DNA of 64,000 nt from Alphaproteobacteria bacterium (GTDB lineage: Bacteria > Myxococcota_A > UBA796 > GCA-2862545). The position numbers and the translations under genes are program-made. The stretch spans positions 496,001 to 560,000 of the forward strand of contig JACKET010000002.1 of the NCBI GenBank assembly GCA_020632875.1. Direction: 5' to 3'. The notes under the pieces are model-generated. The model made no database searches. It was not told where the DNA came from and saw only the letters and a list, made by a program, of their open reading frames with translations. Of this stretch, positions 9,436 to 20,432 are shown piece by piece; position 1 is the stretch's first letter, and each line of letters opens with the position of its first letter.

Positions 9436-9439
<4 letters not shown>
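8807..9439 (-). CDS. Lipoprotein with one MopE-like Asp-rich motif
   Basis: Secreted lipoprotein, 210 residues, with signal MRWLPLLLTGCLVD (lipidated Cys at 11). An early segment, WWPDLDGDGWGD followed by RLDCDDGDAAI, is the Asp/Cys motif of the MopE 'putative metal-binding' family, thought to bind copper or calcium. The rest (90-210) is an unrecognised domain with paired cysteines (CTLGWGG, VVCMRP). It is the middle gene of the operon, with ATGA overlap upstream and GTGA overlap downstream. Confidence 0.75.
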
Positions 9440-11856
<2,417 letters not shown>

Positions 11857-11919
11857 CCGGACCCCTGCGCCAGCGTAGCGCAGGAGGAGCGCGACCGGCG
11901 CGTCGGCTACGATGGATCC

Positions 11920-13620
11920 ATGAACCCGGACGCCATCGAGACCGCGCTCCGCTCCGTTGCTTCGCATCCCACCTCGGTCAGCAGCGCCGGCTACCCGTTC
12001 CTCGAGCCCTCGGGCTATCGCTTCCTGCGCGACCGGGTTCCGCACCTGTTCTCGCTCGGGCAGCGGTGCCTCGACACCCTCGACCGGCTGACCGCCGAGC
12101 TCGACGGTGCGGGGGACGCGAACGGCGTCCGCGCGCTCAAGGTCGCGCGGCAGGTCGTGCTGACGGCTGCCATCACGGCGCCTGCGGACCTGTGGCTGAT
12201 GCGGAACCTACTGTGCGTCCTGCACCGGCACGGCCTGGTGGAGCCCCTCCTGGAAGGGAGGGCGCTCTACCCCGACGAGCCCGGTCCACACGGGCCTCTC
12301 GACGCGCACCAGCTCCGAATCGCGTTCGACTTCCTGACCGCGCGTGGGCTCGTCGAGCCGTACGACACGGGCGTCCGGATCGCGGGCCACCCGCGGGTTC
12401 CGGCCGTGCTGGCCCTCGGCGCGGTCGATGTGCCCGTGAGCGCCACGGCCGCGTGGCGCGAAGCGCTGGAGGGAGGGGATCCGGCCGTGCTGCACGGCCT
12501 CCCGGCGGTGTCGCCGCGCGAGGATGCGCGCCAGACGCACTGGGTCGCGACCGCCGGCGAGGTGGAGATCGGGCACCAGCTCGTCCCGCTCGTCCTCGCG
12601 ATGCGGAGCCGCGACGCCACGCAGCTCGCCCGCGGCGACCGGTTCCCCACGCTGTTCGGCGCGCTCCAGCCGCGTGCGGTGTCGATCCTCACCGCGGCGG
12701 GCTGGCTTCGCGACGGGGTCGTGACGGCGCTGGGCGCGCGGGGATTCCGCCGCGGGCCCGGCCCGTTCGGGATCATCGAGACGTACCACCCGTACCTCGC
12801 CGCCGCCGACGTGCTCTTCGCGGGGGGCGAGGCGCCGATCTGGGTCGAGCGGGGCGAGAACGTCGCCGCCAGCCAGGACGCCAACCGGGCCACGTTCATG
12901 AAGGCGAACGACGCCCTCGACCGGTTCTGCGCCGACCACGGCTGGTCGTTCGACGTGTTCGTCGAGCATGCCGTCGGCAAGGGCGAAGCGACGCGCATCC
13001 GGTACAGCCGCGACGGCGACCGGCTCGCGTACCTCGGCGCGGATCTCGAGGATGCGGCGATCGACGCGGCGATCGAAGAGCAGCGTGCGGGCCGTCTGCC
13101 GGCAGCGATGACGTTCGTGCGGAACGCCGACATCGGGCGTCCCGACCGCATCGTCGACGCGCTCGCCGCACGCGGGCTCGACAGCCACGGCGCCGTGATG
13201 ATGGTGGGCAACGGGTTCCACGAGGTGCGCGGGCAGACGGATGCCAGCATGATCGAGGTGTTCCGCGGCTACCACGACGCCGGCATCGTGCTCGTGTTCA
13301 CCGAGGAGAACGCGCTGTCGAGCGACGACATCCGCGAGACCGCGTGGAACACGTACCACGCGGCCTTCCGCTACGTGCACGCGCTGTCGGGACAGGGCCT
13401 GCGCCCCGCCGACCGGCGTCCGCCGACGCGCTCGGGGCATCTGCTGCCGACGGCGTGGTCGGAGTGCGGGCGGGCTGCGGGCTACGTCCCACTGCCGGAT
13501 TACGGCTACCGCTCCCGCACGATCTTCCCGGCGCCGAACGCCGACGGGCACAACCCGAGCATCAGCGTCACGCATTTCTTCCTTCCGAGCGGGCTCGCGG
13601 CTCGCCTCGGAATCGGCTGA
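11920..13620 (+). CDS. Uncharacterised 566-residue cytoplasmic protein, possibly a SAM methyltransferase
   Basis: I do not recognise a definite family. The N-terminal ~300 residues are mostly helical and include segments like a winged-helix dimerisation domain (LRIAFDFLTARGLVEPYDTG, ILTAAGWL). The C-terminal half has a Rossmann-like pattern: EHAVGKGEATRIRY, YLGADLEDAAIDAA and VMMVGNGFHEVRG, the last resembling the nucleotide-binding strand-loop of class I methyltransferases. No signal peptide or membrane helix is present. The start is the ATG at 11920; an in-frame ATG at 11812 would overlap the divergent gene. It is transcribed divergently from the MopE operon. Confidence 0.6.
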   Translation: MNPDAIETALRSVASHPTSVSSAGYPFLEPSGYRFLRDRVPHLFSLGQRCLDTLDRLTAELDGAGDANGVRALKVARQVVLTAAITAPADLWLMRNLLCVLHRHGLVEPLLEGRALYPDEPGPHGPLDAHQLRIAFDFLTARGLVEPYDTGVRIAGHPRVPAVLALGAVDVPVSATAAWREALEGGDPAVLHGLPAVSPREDARQTHWVATAGEVEIGHQLVPLVLAMRSRDATQLARGDRFPTLFGALQPRAVSILTAAGWLRDGVVTALGARGFRRGPGPFGIIETYHPYLAAADVLFAGGEAPIWVERGENVAASQDANRATFMKANDALDRFCADHGWSFDVFVEHAVGKGEATRIRYSRDGDRLAYLGADLEDAAIDAAIEEQRAGRLPAAMTFVRNADIGRPDRIVDALAARGLDSHGAVMMVGNGFHEVRGQTDASMIEVFRGYHDAGIVLVFTEENALSSDDIRETAWNTYHAAFRYVHALSGQGLRPADRRPPTRSGHLLPTAWSECGRAAGYVPLPDYGYRSRTIFPAPNADGHNPSISVTHFFLPSGLAARLGIG

Positions 13621-13680
13621 GCCGCGCGGGCAGGGGACATCCGGCGGTCCGCCTGTCATCATGTCGGCCACGGAGGCCGA

Positions 13681-14643
13681 ATGGAGCGGTGGATTCCCGG
13701 GCTGGTGCTGGCGACCGGGTGCGTGGGAGCCGAGGTCGACGGGCTGGAGGACCGCCTCGCGGCGCTCGAGACCGAGCTCGCCGATGCGCGCGCCACGATG
13801 GAGGATCTCGACGCCGACCGCAGCTCGCTCGCGGCGCGGGTGACGATGCTCGAAGGCGCGCTCGCGGCCCAGGCCGCGCACGTCGGGGCGCTGGAGCAGA
13901 TCGTCGCCGACCTCGACGTGGCCACGCTCGCCGCGACGCTCGACTCACAGGAATCGCGCATCCAGGCGCTCGAGGCCGGCAGCTTCGCGACCGAGGCCTG
14001 GGTGATGTCGCAGCAGTTCGCGGTGGCCGCCGACCTCGGGCAGCTCCCGGCGCTCGCCGCCTACCTCACGGTCGACGCGGCCACGAACGACGTCGTGCTG
14101 ACGGGCGCCAACCTGCACCTGCGCAGCGGCAGCGGCACGACCGACGACGCCTCCGGGCTGCTCGGCCTCGGCAACCTGATCATCGGGTACGACGAAGACG
14201 ACGGCACCGACGACAAGTCCGGCTCGCACAACCTCGTGGTGGGGAAGAGCCACAGCTACACGTCCACGGCGACCATCGTGGCGGGCGAGGACAACGGCAC
14301 GACCCGCCACGCGTCCGCCGTGCTGGGCGGGACGGAGAACACGACGACGGCCCAGCACGCCGTGGTGGTCGGCGGGATCGGCAGCGAGGCGGCGGGCTGG
14401 CACTCGGTGGTCGCGGGCGGCGGGTACCACGTGGTGGCGGGGTCGTACGCGGCGGTCTCCGGCGGCTACGGCAACACCGCGGCGGGGTCGTACGGCGCGG
14501 TGCTCGGGGGCTACGGCAACGGGGCGGTCGAGGTGTACAGCGCGGTGGTCGGCGGCGAGGCGAACAGCGCGGCCGGCAACTACGCGGTAGTCGTCGGCGG
14601 CGACCAGCAGAGCGCGACGCTCGACCACGAAGTCGTGCCCTGA
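13681..14643 (+). CDS. Lipoprotein with coiled coil and YadA-like beta-roll head repeats
   Basis: Surface lipoprotein, 320 residues. The signal is MERWIPGLVLATGCVG, with lipid Cys14. Residues ~20-105 form a strong heptad coiled coil (LEDRLAALETELADAR, LEGALAAQ). Residues ~180-315 carry about eight repeats of the type AVLGGTENTTTAQHA and AVSGGYGNTAAGSYG, the pattern of left-handed beta-roll heads in trimeric autotransporter adhesins. The order is reversed relative to YadA (stalk proximal to the lipid, head distal) and there is no membrane anchor barrel. I infer a trimeric lipid-anchored adhesin. It follows the previous gene by 60 bases. Confidence 0.75.
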   Translation: MERWIPGLVLATGCVGAEVDGLEDRLAALETELADARATMEDLDADRSSLAARVTMLEGALAAQAAHVGALEQIVADLDVATLAATLDSQESRIQALEAGSFATEAWVMSQQFAVAADLGQLPALAAYLTVDAATNDVVLTGANLHLRSGSGTTDDASGLLGLGNLIIGYDEDDGTDDKSGSHNLVVGKSHSYTSTATIVAGEDNGTTRHASAVLGGTENTTTAQHAVVVGGIGSEAAGWHSVVAGGGYHVVAGSYAAVSGGYGNTAAGSYGAVLGGYGNGAVEVYSAVVGGEANSAAGNYAVVVGGDQQSATLDHEVVP

Positions 14644-14836
14644 CCTTTCCCGCGGGCCGGGAGATCGTTCGAGTCGGTGCGGCGCTGCCACTTCGGAGGT
14701 CGGCACGGGCGAGCCCGCGCAGAAGGCGCAGAAAAAGAAGGCCCACCTGATCCGCATCCGCCGATCATGGAGTTCAGAAGGCGCTGATTCGCGCGCGGAA
14801 CGTCCGGGGGCGGGGCACGACGCATCCGTTCCCGCG

Positions 14837-15345
14837 CCCTCCTCTGCGTCGGAAGGGATCGAGCTTCGAGCGTCCCGAGGCATCACGCAGATGACGCAGA
14901 AGGACGCAGATGACGCAGAAACGAGGCCGTCACGGGTCGCGCGTCCTCGTTTCCCCGGGCACCTCTGATGGTGATGCACCGCCAAGACCGCCAGCGTCCA
15001 CCCGTGACGTCAGGGCTGTCGAGGGACGTCTCCGTGTTCGGGTCGACAGAGTGGGCCTTCTTGCGGACCGGATTCGGGACTCACCAGAGCAGGCCGGCAT
15101 TTCGGGCCTGCTCGGGTGATCTTGCTTCGGTCCCAGGTCGAAATATCGACGGATTTCAGTCGTTGAAGCTGCGCAAAACGTGGATCCGCATCCAGTGGGA
15201 AGGACGCACGAGTGCGTCCCGACCTGGGGGCGATTGCGCGCCCCGGGGACATGGAGAGCTGTATCCCTTCTTCTTCTTCGTTCTTCTGCGCCTTCCGCGT
15301 CTTCTGCGCGGTGCGGGCGCTTGCGCCCGTGCCGACTCCGGCTGT
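14837..15345. repeat. Non-coding repeat element, copy 1 (diverged), in an 855-base gene-free gap
   Basis: The gap 14644-15498 contains no convincing gene. Bases 14837-14955 hold a left arm with the motif GACGCAGA repeated (acgcagatgacgcagaagg). Bases 15014-15115 hold a core nearly identical to 18444-18540 (for example gcggaccggattcggg, caccagagcaggccgg). Bases ~15240-15330 hold a diverged inverted right arm (cttctgcgccttccgcg). An additional partial arm (gcgcagaaggcgcagaaaaa) lies near 14727. Inside is a perfect 8-bp hairpin, ggacgcac/gtgcgtcc, around 15202-15219. No transposase is present, so it is probably a non-autonomous mobile element. Confidence 0.65.
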
Positions 15346-15378
15346 GGGGAAGGCGCTGTCCATACCCGGCCGACCGCC

Positions 15379-15409
15379 TGTCCATTTCGGGTCTGACCCG
15401 AATTGGACA
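15379..15409 (-). terminator. Long hairpin downstream of kinase gene, possible terminator
   Basis: An inverted repeat with a 13-bp arm, gtccatttcgggt, against acccgaattggac, one mismatch and a three-base loop. It sits about 90 bases past the stop of the minus-strand kinase gene. There is no T-run, so Rho-independent termination is unproven; it could also be an end structure of the neighbouring repeat element. Confidence 0.35.
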
Positions 15410-15498
15410 CCCGATCCTCTCGTGCTGGCCGGCGTCTCGGAGAGGCTCTGGCACGATCGGGACAGGCGGAGCGGAAATCTGGAGGCCGACCCCGCGGA

Positions 15499-16599
15499 TC
15501 AGGCCAGCCCGACGAACAGCGCCACGACGAGCAGGAGCGCGCCCGCGAGCACGGTGCCCATCGCCACGACGACCACCCCGAGCAACGCGAGCTGGACCAT
15601 CCGGCGCGGGTCGGGCGGCGGGCGCAGGAGCGCCGGGTCGGGCGGCAGCACGCCCTCGAACCCGAGGTCGCTCTTCGCGAGCAGGGCAGGCATCGTCACG
15701 CGCCCGCCCTGGAGCTCGAGCGCCACACCCGCGAGCGGCGGGAAGCACAGCGCGAGCTCGCAGGCATTCAGTGCCCGCGCGAGCTCTTCGGTCGTCGCGA
15801 ACCGGTCGGCCGCGCGCTTCTCGAGGCAGCGGGCGATGGTCCACTCGAGCGCTGCGGGGCCCTCGAAGCCGTTCTCGGCGAGGGACATCGGCGGGGCCTT
15901 GAGGTGCGCGCCCACGATGGCGGCGGTCTTGTTCCCGCGGAACGGGCGCTGCGCGGTGAGCATCAGGTACAGCACCAGGCCGAGCGCGTAGACGTCGGTG
16001 CGGCGGTCGACCGCCTCGCCGTTGATCTGCTCGGGCGCCATGTACTTCGGCGTGCCCACCCGCAGGCCGGTGCGCGTGGTGTTCGCGCTGCCCTCGACCT
16101 TCACGAGGCCGAAGTCGACGACCACCGCGTTCTCCTCCTTCCAGCGCGTGGCGAGCATGATGTTCGACGGCTTCATGTCGCGATGGACGAGGTTCGCCTC
16201 GTGCGCCTCGTGCAGCGCGGCACACACCTGGCGCATCAGCCGGATCGCGCGCAGAGGCTCGAGCGCGCCCTCGGTCTTCACGACGTGCTCGAGGGTCTCG
16301 CCCTCGATGAGCTCCATCACGAGGAAGAAACGGTCGCCTTCGCGGCCGTGGTCGTACACCCGCACGGTGTTCGGGTGGCGGAGCTGTGCGAGCAGGGTGG
16401 CCTCGCGCTCGAAGCGCTTGCCGAAGTCGTCGTGGCTCTCGCCGTCGGCGTCGAGGATCTTGATCGCGACCTTGCGGTCGAGCCCCCGCTGGATGCCCTG
16501 CCACACCGAGGCCATCCCGCCCTGCGCGAGCGGCTCGGTGACCTCGAATCGACCCCCGAGGACCGCGCCGACGGGGGAGTGGGAGAGAATGTCGCTCAC
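15499..16599 (-). CDS. Ser/Thr protein kinase with C-terminal membrane helix
   Basis: Eukaryotic-like kinase, 366 residues, GTG start. Gly-loop AQGGMASVWQG, Lys47 (VAIKIL), HRDMKPSN (139-146), DFG (162-164) and GTPKYMAPEQ are all intact. After the kinase domain (~18-280) a ~55-residue linker leads to a C-terminal membrane helix (VVVVAMGTVLAGALLLVVAL) with no extracytoplasmic domain. It stands alone between two gene-free stretches; the nearest gene upstream (16720) is divergent. Substrates are unknown. Confidence 0.92.
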   Translation of the reverse strand: MSDILSHSPVGAVLGGRFEVTEPLAQGGMASVWQGIQRGLDRKVAIKILDADGESHDDFGKRFEREATLLAQLRHPNTVRVYDHGREGDRFFLVMELIEGETLEHVVKTEGALEPLRAIRLMRQVCAALHEAHEANLVHRDMKPSNIMLATRWKEENAVVVDFGLVKVEGSANTTRTGLRVGTPKYMAPEQINGEAVDRRTDVYALGLVLYLMLTAQRPFRGNKTAAIVGAHLKAPPMSLAENGFEGPAALEWTIARCLEKRAADRFATTEELARALNACELALCFPPLAGVALELQGGRVTMPALLAKSDLGFEGVLPPDPALLRPPPDPRRMVQLALLGVVVVAMGTVLAGALLLVVALFVGLA

Positions 16600-16719
16600 G
16601 TCGTGAGCCTAGTGCATCCGGCGCGCCTCGGTTGGATTCGTTGCAGGGCGACACGCGTGCGTCAGCCGTCCGTCACGTGAGCCGAGGCGGTTGAGGTAGG
16701 GTGTCCGGCGGAGGTCTCC

Positions 16720-18294
16720 ATGCGCCTGCTCCCGTTCCTGTTCGTGCTCGCCGCCTGCAAGCAGCCGCAGCCCACGCCCGTCGAGACCGACACCGACACG
16801 GATGCCGACGCAGACACCGATTCCGACGCCGACACCGATTCCGACGCGGACACCGACGCCGATGCCGACACGGATACCGGCCCGCCCGTCGACCCGCTCA
16901 CCATCGACGACGACGGGGATGGATTCACGGAGCTGATGGGGGATTGCGACGACACCGATCCCGGCGTCTCGCCGCGAGCCCTCGAGCTGTTCGGCGACGC
17001 GATCGACGGCGACTGCGACGGGAATGCCGACCTGCCGGCATGGGGGTTCGGCGGGTATGCGTGGGAGGCGCCGCTGCAGCCACGCGTGGTGCGAACGAAT
17101 CAGCAGTTCGTGCTCGGCGCCACGGCTCAGTGGACCTCGTTGTTCGATCGCAACGACCCCGCGCTGGCGCTCCTCTTCCCCGTCACGTCCGGTGGCGTCC
17201 AGGCGGAGGAGGACGTGGTGGTGTGGAACAACATCAGCCCCGTCAACACGTTCGGGATGGGTCCGATCGACCTCGTCGCGGATGCGGACCGGTTCTGGGT
17301 GGCGGCGACCTACTTCGCGCCTGGTACGTCGGGCCTCCCGGAAGACGACAGGATGCGGATGCTGATCCGGGAGCACGTCTGGCAGCCCGGCTCGTCGTCC
17401 TACGAGTACGAGCTGGCGAACCGCGTGTACGAATGGCGGGGATTCGATACCGACATCGACCTCGTGAGGGATGCCGACGGCACGCTGTACGGGCTGTCGT
17501 GTGGCGGTAGCGCGCGTACGGCGCCCCTCGATCCGGCCGTGGTGCCCCCTCCCGCGTTCCGCAACCCGACGTTCCAGGTCTTCGCGCTCGAGTCCCCCGT
17601 GTCCACGAACCCGCCGCAGCAGGACGTCCGCCTGCTCGCCCAACGCCCCCTCGCGACCGACCGCCCGATCTGTTTCGTCGAGACCGATCTCGGCAGCACC
17701 GATCGGCTCACCGTGTGTGATCGCGCGGGATGCGAGTCGTGGAACGGCGACGCCAGCGTGCCCGACGGGTCGGTGACCGCGGCGGGGGCGGCCCCCTGGG
17801 ACGACCTGGAGGTCCGCGAGGCGGACAACCACGACGGGCTGCTCGTCTTCGCGAACACCGCGAACGGCGGCCGCATCGTCGACGGCGCCACCACGTACGA
17901 CGTGTTCGCGAATACCGACATCGCGAGCCTCGATGCGATGTGGAACAACGGCGTGATGTACATGGCGGGTGTGGTCGCCCACTCCGACGTGGTGAGGCTC
18001 GCGTGGGGGCCCGACCCCGCGAATCCGACGCAGACGGTGGATCTGCGGGTGTTCGACGCGGACGACCGGTTCACGCACGAGCCGTTCGAGGTGGGCTGCG
18101 ACCCGCTGATCCCGGGCTGCACGACGGGGCGCAACTTCGAGGTCGAGCGGGTCTCGCTCCACAAGGCCGACGATCGGATGATGATCTCCGTCTCCGCGCG
18201 CAGCATCGACGTGCCGCTCTCGCCGGTCGACCTCCAGGGCCAGCCGCGGCGCCAGGATGCGATCGGCTGGGCGTTCCTGGGTTTCGCTCCTTAG
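16720..18294 (+). CDS. Surface lipoprotein with Asp-Thr/Ser linker and MopE-like motif
   Basis: Lipoprotein, 524 residues: signal MRLLPFLFVLAACKQ (Cys13 lipidated), then an acidic linker of alternating Asp with Thr, Ala or Ser (residues 23-53). A MopE-like motif follows (DDDGDGFTELMGDCDDTDPG, DAIDGDCDGN). The remaining ~420 residues are an unrecognised, probably beta-rich domain with several Cys pairs; it contains YxxDVFANTDIASLD-like segments that might be a propeller. Preceded by an AGGT ribosome site close to the ATG. Divergent from the kinase gene and followed by a repeat element. Function not assignable beyond secretion and metal binding. Confidence 0.8.
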   Translation: MRLLPFLFVLAACKQPQPTPVETDTDTDADADTDSDADTDSDADTDADADTDTGPPVDPLTIDDDGDGFTELMGDCDDTDPGVSPRALELFGDAIDGDCDGNADLPAWGFGGYAWEAPLQPRVVRTNQQFVLGATAQWTSLFDRNDPALALLFPVTSGGVQAEEDVVVWNNISPVNTFGMGPIDLVADADRFWVAATYFAPGTSGLPEDDRMRMLIREHVWQPGSSSYEYELANRVYEWRGFDTDIDLVRDADGTLYGLSCGGSARTAPLDPAVVPPPAFRNPTFQVFALESPVSTNPPQQDVRLLAQRPLATDRPICFVETDLGSTDRLTVCDRAGCESWNGDASVPDGSVTAAGAAPWDDLEVREADNHDGLLVFANTANGGRIVDGATTYDVFANTDIASLDAMWNNGVMYMAGVVAHSDVVRLAWGPDPANPTQTVDLRVFDADDRFTHEPFEVGCDPLIPGCTTGRNFEVERVSLHKADDRMMISVSARSIDVPLSPVDLQGQPRRQDAIGWAFLGFAP

Positions 18295-18313
18295 CGATCT
18301 CGGACTCGTCTGC

Positions 18314-18737
18314 ACCCTCCTCTGTGGCGGAGGGGACCGAGCTTCGAGCGTCCCGAGGCATCACGCAGATGACGCAGAAGGGCGCAGATGACGCAGAAAC
18401 GAGGGCGCCCCGGGTCGAGCGTCTTCACGTCCCCGTTCGGTGTCGTGAGGGACGTCTCGGTGTTCGGGTCGACAGAGCGGGCCTTCTTGCGGACCGGATT
18501 CGGGGCTCACCAGAGCAGGCCGGCGTTTCGGGCGGCTCGGGTGAGTGGCCCCGCCGACGGCCTCCCCGTCCAGGGTGCCGTCCGACCCGGCCGCCCGCAT
18601 TGGCGCCCGACAGCGCCCCGGGGACACGAGGACGATCGACCCGCGACGGCCTCGTTTCTGCGTCATCCGCGTCCTTCTGCGTCATCTGCGTGAGGCCCTG
18701 AGACGCTCGAAGCTCGACCCCCTTCCGACACGGAGAG
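18314..18737. repeat. MITE-like element with ~118-base imperfect terminal inverted repeats (copy 2)
   Basis: Left arm 18314-18435 and right arm 18617-18735 are imperfect inverted copies of each other; both contain cgagcttcgagcgtc, then acgcagatgacgcagaagg and cagaaacgagg. The unique core (18444-18540) is about 94% identical by eye to bases 15014-15115. It fills the gap between two convergent genes (stops at 18294 and 18740) almost exactly. There is no open reading frame with coding character, so it looks like a non-autonomous transposable or structured intergenic repeat. Target-site duplications were not identified. Confidence 0.72.
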
Positions 18738-18739
18738 CG

Positions 18740-19411
18740 TCAGAAGTGAGCCCCGGCCTTGAGCCCGACGAACGGGATGCCGACGGAGGGCTCGATCGAC
18801 ACCGGGCCGGTCTGGAAGCGGTAGCTGACGTACGGCAGGCCGCTCTCGAGCCCACCGCGCAGCGCGTGGTGCTCGTCGAGCTGCAGCGTCGTCGAGAGCG
18901 ACGTGTTGGTGGCGGTGTGCATCAGCGTCTCCTCGAGGTCCAGCGGGTCTTCGCTGAACGTGAGGCGGGCGAGCGGGGCCGTCGCGTCGAACGACCACTT
19001 GCGGTGGTGGACGTGGAACGCCGCGCCGAGCTGGGCGCCGACCTCGTCGCGGTCGAGGCCCACCTGGGAGCCGCCGTCGAGCGCGAACCACGGGGCGATG
19101 CGCACGTTGCGCACCGACAGGGCGGTGACCCGCACGCCGACCTTCCCGAACCGCGGATTGCCGCGGCTGAACGGGTCGAGCGAGAGGTCCTGGTAGAGCT
19201 GCGCGCTGCCGAACAACGCCACGCGGTCGCTCACGGCGACCACACCGGCGAGCTCGCTGTACACGACGTCGGAGGACGTGAGCATCTCGTCGATGACGCC
19301 GGTGCCGGCCTCGACGGTGCCTTCGCCGGCGGCGAGGTCGACGGCGGACGTCGCACCGCGCTGGAAGGGGATGGGATCGGAAGCAAACGCAGTGGCAATC
19401 AGGGTCAGCAT
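18740..19411 (-). CDS. Probable outer-membrane beta-barrel protein
   Basis: 223 residues with a short signal (MLTLIATAFASD). Alternating hydrophobic/polar strands run throughout (RVALFGSAQLYQDL, VGVRVTALSVRNVRIAPWF, GAAFHVHHRKWSFDATAPL), and the last residue is Phe (GLKAGAHF), the usual terminal aromatic for outer-membrane barrel assembly. A GGAGGG ribosome site precedes the ATG. No named family recognised. It resembles the next gene upstream (19500-20411) in style, suggesting a pair of barrel proteins. Confidence 0.7.
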   Translation of the reverse strand: MLTLIATAFASDPIPFQRGATSAVDLAAGEGTVEAGTGVIDEMLTSSDVVYSELAGVVAVSDRVALFGSAQLYQDLSLDPFSRGNPRFGKVGVRVTALSVRNVRIAPWFALDGGSQVGLDRDEVGAQLGAAFHVHHRKWSFDATAPLARLTFSEDPLDLEETLMHTATNTSLSTTLQLDEHHALRGGLESGLPYVSYRFQTGPVSIEPSVGIPFVGLKAGAHF

Positions 19412-19499
19412 GGGCCCTCCTCTCGGTTGGACGCCATGAACCTCACCCGAGCCCTCCGGCCGGGCGATTGCGAGCGCTTACCGACCCGCGCCCGACGGG

Positions 19500-20411
19500 T
19501 CAGAAGTCGACGGCGACCTTCGCGTAGGTGCTGCCGGCCCACGATCGGCCGGGACGGTCGAGCCCCGGCGCGATTCCCGCGGCGAGGTCGAAGCTCCACG
19601 CCTTCACGCCGAGGTGGACGTAGCCCCCGGTGCCCCAGGCCTGCTGCCCGTCGAACGTCGCGGCGTCGAGCACCGGTGCGAGCCAGTGCGCGCCGAGGTT
19701 CAGCCGCGGCCCGACGCGCACCGCGGCGTAGTCCTCGACCCAGAACTCCGCCCATGCGGCCCCGGCGAGCGGCACGACGTACTCGTTCAGCCCGCCGAGG
19801 CGGACCTGGGTGACGAGGTCGGTGTTCTCGGCGGTGCCGGCGCGGATCTCGAGCCACGGCGCGAGCCGCCACGCCGGGTGCAGGCGGAAGACCCCGTGCA
19901 CGCCGGGCGAGACGGCGACAGTCGACACGGCGACCCCGGCGCGGACGTACAGATCGGCGGGCTCGGTCCACCAGCCGAGCAGGGCCTCGGGGTGCGCGAC
20001 GGGCCGGTCGTCGGCGACGGCTGCGGTCGCGGGCAGGGCGACGAACGCGTAGTACCGCAGCGAAGCCTGTGCACCGAAATACGTGCCCTTCGGCCCGTAC
20101 CACACCGCACCGCCCTCCGGACCGGCGTAGAACCCGAGCTGCGAGGCCTCGGGCGACGGCGCCCCGTCGACCCAGCGCGTGGAGACGAGCCCGACTGCGC
20201 CGAACTCCGCGCGCCCGGCGGCCCACCAGCGCCCGCGGTCGCGGCTCGCTTCGTACCGCACCTGCAGCGTGTCGGTGATCAGCGCGAGCTCGAGGCCCTT
20301 GCGCCGCGCGGCGAAGTTCGCGATGCCGTGCGAGGCGGCCTCGAACTGCCCGCCGAGCTCGGCGCGGTACGACCAGTCGCTCGCGAGCGCGAGGGTGGGG
20401 AACAACAGCAT
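19500..20411 (-). CDS. Probable outer-membrane beta-barrel protein
   Basis: 303 residues from MLLFPTLALASDWSYR. The signal ends at ALASD and is followed by amphipathic strands (YRAELGGQFEAAS, LALITDTLQVRYEAS, YFGAQASLRYYAFVAL, VRLGGLNEYVVPLAG). The C-terminus is Phe (AKVAVDF), as expected for barrel insertion. An upstream in-frame extension to 20645 overlaps the divergent gene and lacks any signal, so the later start is preferred. Function unknown; 88 bases separate it from the similar gene downstream. Confidence 0.7.
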   Translation of the reverse strand: MLLFPTLALASDWSYRAELGGQFEAASHGIANFAARRKGLELALITDTLQVRYEASRDRGRWWAAGRAEFGAVGLVSTRWVDGAPSPEASQLGFYAGPEGGAVWYGPKGTYFGAQASLRYYAFVALPATAAVADDRPVAHPEALLGWWTEPADLYVRAGVAVSTVAVSPGVHGVFRLHPAWRLAPWLEIRAGTAENTDLVTQVRLGGLNEYVVPLAGAAWAEFWVEDYAAVRVGPRLNLGAHWLAPVLDAATFDGQQAWGTGGYVHLGVKAWSFDLAAGIAPGLDRPGRSWAGSTYAKVAVDF

Positions 20412-20432
20412 CGGACCGATTATCCTCCGGCG

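Noticed and set aside
14968..15396. Possible protein gene of 142 residues in the 14644-15498 gap
   Set aside because: Lies across the repeat element and hairpins, has no ribosome site or recognisable domain, and overlaps other equally long frames.
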